Below are positions 1-5,113 of a DNA stretch of 5,912 nt, piece after piece. This stretch comes from Desulfobacterales bacterium. GTDB lineage: Bacteria; Desulfobacterota; Desulfobulbia; Desulfobulbales; BM004. The DNA is taken from positions 1 through 5,912 of the forward strand of contig JAAXQI010000227.1 of the NCBI GenBank assembly GCA_012974315.1. The letters are read 5' to 3'. The notes under the pieces are model-generated. The model was not told the DNA's origin, searched no databases, and saw only the letters and a list, made by a program, of their open reading frames with translations. The first letter of the stretch is position 1; the number at the start of each line of letters is the position of its first letter. The position numbers and the translations under genes are program-made.

Positions 1-44
1 TGCGAGTTGTTCCTTATATCAACATTTATGAAAAGGAGACTGGT

Positions 45-1316
45 ATGACAAAATTGAGATGTATCGTATTAGCACTTATGCTGACCTTTATTTTTGCATA
101 TGCTGCATCTGCAGAAGATGCGTGTGTTGCATGTCATCAAAAAATTTCTCCAGGACAGGTTAAAGACTGGCAGGTTAGCAAACATAGCAAGGAAGATGTC
201 ACTTGCTCCACTTGTCATGGAGAAAAACACACCACAGCAGAAGATGCCAAACTTGCAACGATGCCTGATGAAAGCGTGTGTGGAGAGTGCCATGAACAAC
301 AATTTGAACAGTTTTCAAAAGGAAAGCACAACCATGGCTGGACTTCATTGAATGCCATGCCTGTGACCCATGTTGAACCGGACGAGTTAATGGAAGGCGG
401 TAGGGGCTGCGGCGGTTGTCACAATATGGGAATAAAGTCAGAGGCACAGAAAAAAGAACAGCGGGAGAAGGGGTATCGTTACCAGACTAATTCCTGCGAT
501 GAATGTCACACTCGTCATAGTTTTTCCAAAAAAGAAGCTTTAAACCCAAGGGCGTGCCAGCAATGTCATATGGGCTATGACCATCCGCAATGGGAAATGT
601 GGAGCAGTTCCAAGCATGGCACCCGTTATCTGACCCAGGAAGTTGGTGACCTGCCGGAAGGTGCAGCAGCTCCAAAATGTCAGGATTGCCATATGCCCGA
701 CGGCAATCACGAAAACAGGACTGCCTGGGGTTTTCTCGGGGTAAGATTACCATTGCCGGAAGATGCGCAATGGGCGGCTGACCAGGTAACTATTTTAAAA
801 GCCCTTGGAGTTTTGAACCCGGAAACAGGTGAGCCAACGGCCAGGCTTGATGCTGTAAAAGCTGTTGATCTAGCCAGGCTGACTGAGGAAGCCTGGTCCA
901 CTGAAAGGGAGAAGATGATTAAAACCTGCAGCAAATGCCACTCTGGAACTTACGCCAGGGAACAGCTCAGCATGGGTGACAAAATCATGCAGAAAGCTGA
1001 CAGGTTGATGGCTGATGCCATCCAGATAGTAGCCAATCTTTACAAGGACGGAATCATTAAAAAGCCTGCAGACTATGCTTTTGCATATCCTGATTTTCTC
1101 TATTTTATGAGAACAGGAGGTTCGAACATAGAACACATGTCCCATATCGATCAGGTCCTTTTTGAAATGTATATGAAACATCGTATGCGGACTTATCAGG
1201 CGTTCTTCCATGTTAATCCTGATTATGCTTACTGGTATGGCTGGGCGATGATGACTAAAGACCTCGGTGAAATAAAAGAACTTGCTCAAACAATGCGAGC
1301 AACTCATCAGAAATAA
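45..1316 (+). CDS. Octaheme cytochrome c, hydroxylamine oxidoreductase (HAO)-like, exported
   Basis: The 423-residue product has a Sec signal peptide: basic MTKLR start, hydrophobic core to about residue 20, and probable cleavage after ASA at 21-23. It then has exactly eight CxxCH heme sites, starting at C27, C54, C79, C122, C151, C171, C212 and C295. Eight hemes, the SSSKHG segment (187-192) and a long helical, heme-free C-terminal part (300-423) fit the HAO/octaheme family, which interconverts hydroxylamine, nitrite or related nitrogen species in the periplasm. By family analogy heme 4 (C122-H126) would be the catalytic heme. An aromatic cluster (Y394, Y396, W397, Y398) lies where HAO carries its heme-cross-linking tyrosine; which residue aligns is unknown. 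The protein is shorter than nitrifier HAO and lacks a C-terminal membrane helix. The ATG start is set by AAGGAG at 33-38, 6 nt upstream. Membership of the octaheme family is near certain; oxidative versus reductive (IhOCC/epsilonHao-like) function is open. No quinol-oxidising partner gene lies within the window, though the upstream flank is not visible. Confidence 0.92.
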   Translation: MTKLRCIVLALMLTFIFAYAASAEDACVACHQKISPGQVKDWQVSKHSKEDVTCSTCHGEKHTTAEDAKLATMPDESVCGECHEQQFEQFSKGKHNHGWTSLNAMPVTHVEPDELMEGGRGCGGCHNMGIKSEAQKKEQREKGYRYQTNSCDECHTRHSFSKKEALNPRACQQCHMGYDHPQWEMWSSSKHGTRYLTQEVGDLPEGAAAPKCQDCHMPDGNHENRTAWGFLGVRLPLPEDAQWAADQVTILKALGVLNPETGEPTARLDAVKAVDLARLTEEAWSTEREKMIKTCSKCHSGTYAREQLSMGDKIMQKADRLMADAIQIVANLYKDGIIKKPADYAFAYPDFLYFMRTGGSNIEHMSHIDQVLFEMYMKHRMRTYQAFFHVNPDYAYWYGWAMMTKDLGEIKELAQTMRATHQK

Positions 1317-1355
1317 GCTTATAATATCATTTCTTATTCAGTTAACTTTATAAGC
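1317..1355. repeat. 8-bp inverted repeat directly after the cytochrome stop codon
   Basis: GCTTATAA (1317-1324) and its exact reverse complement TTATAAGC (1348-1355) flank a 23-nt AT-rich loop, beginning at the base after the TAA stop. It is AT-rich and widely spaced, so it is a weak structure. It could help protect the 3' end of the mRNA or be chance in AT-rich DNA. Confidence 0.3.
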
Positions 1356-1382
1356 ATATTTTATAGTTTTACTATTTATTCG

Positions 1383-1416
1383 GGCAGGGCCAGAAATGGC
1401 TCTGCCTTTTTATTTT
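1383..1416 (+). terminator. Rho-independent terminator of the octaheme cytochrome gene
   Basis: A 10-bp stem pairs 1383-1392 (GGCAGGGCCA) with 1397-1406 (TGGCTCTGCC), with a single G-U pair. The loop is a GAAA (GNRA) tetraloop, and TTTTTATTTT follows directly at 1407-1416. This is a textbook intrinsic terminator about 67 bp past the cytochrome stop codon. It implies the cytochrome is the last gene of its transcript and that the downstream orphan gene needs its own promoter. Confidence 0.93.
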
Positions 1417-1517
1417 GAAAGTCCAGGTGTTTTAGTGCATTTTCCATGCCTAACACATTGTGGCACTTGATTAATCCTACCCTCAATCATTATCTTTTAC
1501 TTTGGACAGGGCATTTA

Positions 1518-1536
1518 AACCTCTCACAGTGAGGTT
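1518..1536. repeat. Small inverted repeat upstream of the orphan gene
   Basis: AACCTC (1518-1523) and GAGGTT (1531-1536) are exact inverted repeats around a 7-nt centre, ending 42 bp before the ATG at 1579. There is no T-tract, so it is not a terminator. It could be an operator or a leader hairpin of the following gene. The rest of the 1317-1578 gap shows no ORF with coding character and no convincing promoter. Confidence 0.35.
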
Positions 1537-1578
1537 GCCATATACAGCATTGTGTACTTTTAGATTTTCTTAACCTTA

Positions 1579-2391
1579 ATGCAAGTCAATCGAATGCTGG
1601 ACAGGAAATTCAAAATATCGGTTAGTGCTATAATCGCTGCAATGCAGAGTTTCACTATATTGCCCGGTCAAGCAAATAACCTGTTCATTGAAGAGAAAAA
1701 TTCTTGCAGAGAGATACTTTTAGCAGAGGCATTGGTGGAATATCCATTTGGCTGGTTTTATACTTTGGATGAGATAGAAGAAATTTATGAAGTTGAATAT
1801 TATGAAAATAACAGATTAGAGAGTTTCATAAGACATGAAAATGGGAAATGCATAAATCAATGCAATAATGAACTGTCTGAAATTCCTGCACAATTTATTG
1901 AAACGACCTTAAAAATACTCCAACAAATCCTTGATAGAAAACTAACAAAATATTTATTTAGGCTGGATACTTTTCATGGTCATTTTTTTGTTACAGGCGA
2001 GCAATTTGAAAGAAAATACCTGAATCTCAACACAATGGAAATGATGATGAAGTTCGTAAATGATGACTCCTTAGGTGTCTTAATTCATTGTGCCGAACAT
2101 CTGGCTTTAAGGAAGCCACCCCAAACAGGGGTTATTGATAAAGAGGCATACGAGTTGATAAAACTGCGAAATATTATTGGCTGGTATGATGGAGAATCTA
2201 TTGAAGTTGTAACTGCTCCCAAAAACGAGTTGGTAGGTAGTGGAAAATCAAACACCGCCACAATTCCTCAAGGGTTCCGTGGAGTAGGCTCAATCACTTT
2301 CAAAGCTAATATTAATGGTGAGTTTAGTATTAAACATGCTGACCAAACCATAAGGTTAGATATAAGTCTATGTGACTATTACTACCATTAG
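1579..2391 (+). CDS. Hypothetical protein, probably exported, with HxH and HxxEH motifs
   Basis: This 270-residue product is not recognised. The N-terminus looks like a signal peptide: basic LDRKFK (7-12), hydrophobic ISVSAIIAAMQSFTIL (13-28), and PGQA (29-32) as a possible cleavage site. The mature part is mixed acidic and aromatic. It has a CxxxC pair (C91, C95), an HGH at 133-135, and HCAEH at 170-174 (an HxxEH pattern) followed by LALR. A GWYDGE turn (201-206) and a Gly/Ser-rich, probably beta C-terminus follow. Clustered His, Cys and Glu residues suggest metal binding; this is inference. In-frame ATGs at 1579, 1594 and 1642 are all possible starts and none has a Shine-Dalgarno site; 1594 would keep the signal peptide. 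The gene is visibly AT-richer than its neighbours, suggesting a separate origin. It stands alone between a terminator and a convergent operon. Its length, uninterrupted frame and sensible composition support a real gene. Confidence 0.65.
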   Translation: MQVNRMLDRKFKISVSAIIAAMQSFTILPGQANNLFIEEKNSCREILLAEALVEYPFGWFYTLDEIEEIYEVEYYENNRLESFIRHENGKCINQCNNELSEIPAQFIETTLKILQQILDRKLTKYLFRLDTFHGHFFVTGEQFERKYLNLNTMEMMMKFVNDDSLGVLIHCAEHLALRKPPQTGVIDKEAYELIKLRNIIGWYDGESIEVVTAPKNELVGSGKSNTATIPQGFRGVGSITFKANINGEFSIKHADQTIRLDISLCDYYYH

Positions 2392-2461
2392 ACTTGATTC
2401 GATTGATAGCATAGTCAACATTGCCACTGGACATCTTGGCTCTACATGACCGGTGCGGCTG

Positions 2462-2998
2462 TTACTTGGATTGATCCAGGTGACCTTCACGGATAACCTT
2501 GAATTTTCCTGTTGTTGTATCAAGGTCGTAAATATTGAAATTAGTCCGCATGTCGATGCCCTCGTAGTGGGTGGCGAGGTTTATTGAGGCAGAGCCCTCC
2601 TCGCCGCTTTTTATACGGTGAAAAACAGCCCTGGGCCAGACAAACATGGCAGGGCCGTCATACAGGATCTTTCCGTTTTGCTCCAACCGTTCCGGCGTAA
2701 TGACAAAGGATTCAATCCTGCCGTGAGCCTTGATATAGATATCCACATAACGAACACCCTGGAGGACCATCAGATTGTCATCCTGGTGGGGATGCATATA
2801 CCAGGGTTCCTGTACATCACCAATAGGGCCTGGAGACACGGCTTTATGTTTATGGATAACCCTGTCAATTGCATCGATCTTCGGGATCAGGTTCTTGGGC
2901 AGGATATCAAAGGTAACCCCTTTTGTTTTCCGGAATGGTTGTAGGGCTAAGACTTTATAGAAGCCGGGGACCTCTGCTACGATAGCACTCTTTGTCAT
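2462..2998 (-). CDS. Single-domain cupin protein, function unknown
   Basis: The 178-residue cytosolic product (no signal peptide) has a central cupin barrel. Motif 1 appears as WYMHPHQDDN...G at 66-81. H69 and H71 are the likely metal ligands, but the usual Glu three or four residues later is replaced by an acidic pair, D73/D74. Motif 2 is G115...WPRAVFH, with P122 and H127. Cupins bind a divalent metal or a sugar/small ligand and include epimerases, isomerases, dioxygenases and pure binding proteins. Nothing here decides between these, and the sugar-nucleotide ketoisomerase and RmlC signatures are not obvious. It is the last gene of a leftward operon: its ATG overlaps the folE2 TGA as ATGA (2998-2995), and AGGAG at 3011-3007 lies 8 nt before the start. 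The coupling implies a related job with FolE2 or the glycosyltransferase. No terminator hairpin is visible in the 70-bp gap after its stop. Confidence 0.8.
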   Translation of the reverse strand: MTKSAIVAEVPGFYKVLALQPFRKTKGVTFDILPKNLIPKIDAIDRVIHKHKAVSPGPIGDVQEPWYMHPHQDDNLMVLQGVRYVDIYIKAHGRIESFVITPERLEQNGKILYDGPAMFVWPRAVFHRIKSGEEGSASINLATHYEGIDMRTNFNIYDLDTTTGKFKVIREGHLDQSK

Positions 2999-3930
2999 TT
3001 GTTCTGCTCCTTTTCTATTGCCGCTGAAGTTGCCAGGATCTCACCAAGTTGGGTGTCAAGGCAACACTCCACATCATGAATATGTATGGATTCCAGGCTG
3101 AGGGTCTTTATCTGTATCTTTGTCTCTGGTGGCAGGATGTCTTTAAACTTTTCTCCCGCCGCCCGTGCTACTTCGCGCACAGTATCCTCGGCAAACTGAG
3201 GGCACCTGTGGGCTTTTAAAACCAGTTCAGTTTCATCCGGACGTTTGAGAAGGTCCTGGGATACATGCAGGACTTCATCAAGTATATCTACCAGTACATT
3301 ATAAGCAGGGAGTTGTATGTAATCCGGGGAGCTGACCGACAGTTCTGTTTTTGATCTCTGGGAATGGGTGGCCTGGGGCCAGGGATCATCAAAGCGATTG
3401 AAAAGGGCTTTGTTATAAGCAAGGGTACAGGGACAGGCAGTAAGATGATACACTGCCGCACTGACCTGCATTTCCCCCATGGTTTCATTTTCATTTTTTT
3501 CAAGCTCGACCGAGAAGCTTACCTCAATAGAGTCAATTGAGGTGAGTCTGCTGACAGGGGCGTGCTGGATGAACGGCATTTGACCTGTCAATTCAAGGGA
3601 TACATGCTGTGCATTTTGAGTATCAAGAACATGGGAACCGAGCAACTTTCCATATTCAGACAGACTGCTGAACTGCTTATCATGTAAGGTTGTAATGGCC
3701 TGTTCAATCCTGGACATGTGAATACCGCGCCTGTTGGCAGGAAGGTTGACAAAAATCCTGGCAGTAAAGGGGAGGTGACCGCCCTTATTGCTGGCAAGAC
3801 TCACCCAGACGGTTTTTCCCGAAATTCCTACCTTCTGTAATGGCATGGGAAAGGATGGGAACTCTTCCGGCACATCAACGCAGGTTTCCAGTACACGTCG
3901 GTGCTTTTCATCGGAAATGGAGGTGCTCAA
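2995..3930 (-). CDS. folE2: GTP cyclohydrolase IB (FolE2 / MptA family, COG1469)
   Basis: FolE2 converts GTP to 7,8-dihydroneopterin triphosphate, the entry to folate and other pterins (and, via the same product, queuosine), in the cytosol. It is the metal-flexible alternative to FolE. Counting from the TTG start (311 aa), family signatures are NRRGIHMSR (66-74), TACPC (164-168), THSQRS (188-193), KRPDE ending at E233, CPQFAED with E248, and SIHIHD (281-286). By comparison with the known FolE2 structure, C166, H189, E233 and one SIHIHD histidine are the likely metal ligands and E248 the catalytic acid. The CPC-to-THSQRS spacing is longer than in the compact FolE2 form. A longer ATG frame begins at 4005, but it would overlap the glycosyltransferase by 79 bp. 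The TTG at 3930 has AGGAG 8 nt upstream and a TTGA stop/start overlap, so I prefer it. It is the middle gene of the operon; its stop overlaps the cupin start. Confidence 0.95.
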   Translation of the reverse strand: MSTSISDEKHRRVLETCVDVPEEFPSFPMPLQKVGISGKTVWVSLASNKGGHLPFTARIFVNLPANRRGIHMSRIEQAITTLHDKQFSSLSEYGKLLGSHVLDTQNAQHVSLELTGQMPFIQHAPVSRLTSIDSIEVSFSVELEKNENETMGEMQVSAAVYHLTACPCTLAYNKALFNRFDDPWPQATHSQRSKTELSVSSPDYIQLPAYNVLVDILDEVLHVSQDLLKRPDETELVLKAHRCPQFAEDTVREVARAAGEKFKDILPPETKIQIKTLSLESIHIHDVECCLDTQLGEILATSAAIEKEQNK

Positions 3931-4733
3931 ATGATTTTCTCCTGGTTCATTGCAAGATACCAATCCTGTACAGTAGACCATTGGTCCATATTCGCAGCAG
4001 TCCATTCATGGAGCATGGTAAAATGATTGCGATGTGCCACAGTGGCCCTTGGTTCATTTTCCAGAATAGTAAATATATGGTTGATCATAGCAAGAAGTTT
4101 TTTCTTGTCACTTAAAAAACAGAGGCTTCCCCGGTGCAGCTTTCTTAAAGTTATGGGAGATGGCCCTGCATAGCCAAAAGGAAATTGTGCTGCCAGTTTG
4201 ATAAAAAAGGTCCAGTCTTCGCCGCAGGTAATATTATCAAATCCGTTGACAGCCATAAAGGCTTTACGGCTGACAGCGAGGGCTGATGGGACCAGAAAGC
4301 ACCAGCGCAATAATGGGTCAAAGCAATCTCCCTCAATCCCTTCACCCTTATCCGGTATGAGAAAGTCACTCCCCCCGATTTCGTCGTTGGTTTTTGTAGC
4401 CCCATAGGCAACCTGGAATCCACGTTTCAGGGTTTTCTGAAGTTTTTGAACATGGTTTTCGAGCCAGAGGTCGTCTGAATCAAGGAACATGAGTATGTCT
4501 CCGCTTGATGCTTCAACACCGGCATTGCGTGCAGGACCGGGACCCACGCCATTGCGTTTTACCAGGCGTATTTCCGGGAATATGGATTTGATTTCTGCCC
4601 GGGTATTATCTGTTGAGCCGTCATCAACAACTATTATATCCATGGGAGAATAATTCTGCAGCCTGATGCTTTCAATAGCTTCAAGCACCATATTGCAGCG
4701 GTTCCTGGTTGGGATAATGCAGCTGATGTTCAT
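3927..4733 (-). CDS. Family 2 glycosyltransferase (GT-A fold)
   Basis: The 268-residue product transfers a sugar from an activated nucleotide donor; acceptor and donor are not predictable. GT2 signatures in order are: start ISCIIPTRNR (3-11), the nucleotide-binding VVDDGSTDNT (35-44), ARNAGVEASSGD (68-79), the metal-binding DSD at 85-87 (LDSDD), and the acceptor-side GEDW (171-174), whose acidic residues are the usual catalytic base region. There is no QxxRW motif and no membrane helix, so it is a small cytosolic or peripheral enzyme, not a processive synthase. The C-terminal 60 residues are His/Trp-rich (HRNHFTMLHEW) and match no motif I know. It is the first gene of the leftward operon; its TGA overlaps the folE2 TTG. 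The leader before the ATG shows no clear Shine-Dalgarno site, unlike the two following genes. Pairing with folE2 is unusual for a surface-polysaccharide enzyme. Confidence 0.93.
   Translation of the reverse strand: MNISCIIPTRNRCNMVLEAIESIRLQNYSPMDIIVVDDGSTDNTRAEIKSIFPEIRLVKRNGVGPGPARNAGVEASSGDILMFLDSDDLWLENHVQKLQKTLKRGFQVAYGATKTNDEIGGSDFLIPDKGEGIEGDCFDPLLRWCFLVPSALAVSRKAFMAVNGFDNITCGEDWTFFIKLAAQFPFGYAGPSPITLRKLHRGSLCFLSDKKKLLAMINHIFTILENEPRATVAHRNHFTMLHEWTAANMDQWSTVQDWYLAMNQEKII
3939..3943 (-). promoter_or_regulatory. Ribosome binding site that fixes a TTG start for folE2
   Basis: On the minus strand AGGAG (3943-3939) precedes TTG (3930-3928) by 8 nt and sits inside the last codons of the glycosyltransferase gene. 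The same AGGAG with 8-nt spacing precedes the cupin ATG. That parallel supports the TTG start over the upstream in-frame ATGs at 4005 and 3981. Confidence 0.75.
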
Positions 4734-4759
4734 AAATCTTAATTTAACAGATCTGGCTG

Positions 4760-4788
4760 GTTATATGCTAGAGGGAAAAAGATGTGAT
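4760..4788 (-). promoter_or_regulatory. Candidate sigma-70-type promoter of the GT2-folE2-cupin operon
   Basis: On the minus strand ATCACA (4788-4783) is followed after 17 bp by TATAAC (4765-4760), a 5/6 match to the -10 consensus. Transcription would start near 4753, giving a leader of about 20 nt before the ATG at 4733. The -35 matches only 4/6, so this is tentative. Confidence 0.35.
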
Positions 4789-4814
4789 ACTGGGTTCTGG
4801 ATGCTGAATGCTGG
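4787..4814. repeat. 7-bp tandem repeat, consensus ATGCTGG (four units)
   Basis: Four in-register degenerate heptamers occur: ATACTGG, GTTCTGG, ATGCTGA, ATGCTGG. The same units return at 4867-4880 (ATACTGG, ATGCTGG). The 13-mer TGCTGGATAAAAA closes the array at 4809-4821 and recurs at 4911-4923. It overlaps the candidate operon -35 by two bases. Confidence 0.7.
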
Positions 4815-4825
4815 ATAAAAACTAG

Positions 4826-4860
4826 GGGCAGAGGGCTCAAGGCTCAGGGCGCAGGGTAAG
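4826..4860. repeat. Second 7-bp tandem repeat, consensus GGGCTCA (five units)
   Basis: Five consecutive heptamers occur: GGGCAGA, GGGCTCA, AGGCTCA, GGGCGCA, GGGTAAG. The unit is unrelated to ATGCTGG but has the same 7-bp period. It lies between the two ATGCTGG-type stretches. Confidence 0.65.
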
Positions 4861-4866
4861 GACATG

Positions 4867-4880
4867 ATACTGGATGCTGG
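4867..4880. repeat. Return of the ATGCTGG-type heptamer (two units)
   Basis: ATACTGG (4867-4873) and ATGCTGG (4874-4880) copy the first array after the GGGCTCA block. Degenerate traces continue to the TGCTGGATAAAAA copy at 4911-4923. Confidence 0.6.
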
Positions 4881-4929
4881 ATCATAAATCTTGAGATACT
4901 AGTTGGTGAGTGCTGGATAAAAATAAGTG

Positions 4930-4956
4930 TTGACTTTAAATCTCTTCAATTAAAAT
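4930..4956 (+). promoter_or_regulatory. Weak candidate promoter toward the antiporter
   Basis: TTGACT (4930-4935) and TAAAAT (4951-4956) match sigma-70 boxes 5/6 each, but the 15-bp spacing is short. It lies about 150 bp before the antiporter start. The 5051-5080 candidate is nearer and has a perfect -35. Confidence 0.2.
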
Positions 4957-5017
4957 CTTAACCTTTAACAAGTCTTTTCCCTCATCATCCTGCCCCTCAT
5001 AGCGCGCGCTGCTTCAT

Positions 5018-5037
5018 AAGCCGGGGCCTCCTGGCTT
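5018..5037. other. GC-rich hairpin in the divergent intergenic region
   Basis: AAGCCGGG (5018-5025) pairs with CCTGGCTT (5030-5037) over 8 bp with one G-T pair and a 4-nt loop. No T-tract follows on either strand, so it is not a standard terminator. A perfect 10-bp palindrome, AGCGCGCGCT, lies just before it at 5001-5010. Either could be a protein-binding site or a leader structure. Confidence 0.4.
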
Positions 5038-5050
5038 GGATATTTATCTC

Positions 5051-5080
5051 TTGACAAGCCGGTGCAAGCATTCTAACCAT
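5051..5080 (+). promoter_or_regulatory. Candidate promoter of the antiporter gene with a perfect -35 and a poor -10
   Basis: TTGACA at 5051-5056 is a perfect -35 box. The best -10 at 17-18 bp is TAACCA or AACCAT (5074-5080), only 2-3 of 6 matches. A strong -35 with a poor -10 suggests either a factor-assisted promoter or a chance box. Confidence 0.4.
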
Positions 5081-5090
5081 TGTGCAAGCA
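5062..5090. repeat. Pair of 9-bp direct repeats GTGCAAGCA, 20 bp apart
   Basis: GTGCAAGCA occurs at 5062-5070 and again at 5082-5090, start to start exactly 20 bp, about two helical turns. The first copy lies in the spacer of the candidate promoter, the second around the expected transcription start. This is the geometry of a tandem operator on one face of the helix. The regulator is not identifiable. Confidence 0.6.
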
Positions 5091-5094
5091 ACTA

Positions 5095-5100
5095 GGGAGG
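5095..5100 (+). promoter_or_regulatory. Ribosome binding site of the antiporter gene, unusually distant
   Basis: GGGAGG at 5095-5100 is 13 nt before the ATG at 5114, longer than usual. An in-frame TTG at 5102 would be only 1 nt away, too close. ATG remains the best start. Confidence 0.5.
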
Positions 5101-5113
5101 GTTGCAATACTCT

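Noticed and set aside
870..1307. 145-codon minus-strand open frame
   Set aside because: It lies wholly antisense to the C-terminal half of the octaheme cytochrome and has no ribosome binding site or recognisable motif.
1467..1495. Possible promoter for the orphan gene (TTGATT ... TTATCT)
   Set aside because: The -10 element is poor and the distance to the start is about 85 bp; too weak to report as a feature.
1579..2391. Orphan protein as an M16-type HxxEH peptidase
   Set aside because: Apart from the five-residue motif there is no M16 length, second glutamate region or domain order; kept as unknown.
2618..2944. 108-codon plus-strand open frame
   Set aside because: It is antisense to the cupin gene, which has motif and operon support.
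4787..4923. CRISPR-like array
   Set aside because: The units are 7 bp and contiguous, without spacers, so it is a simple tandem repeat.
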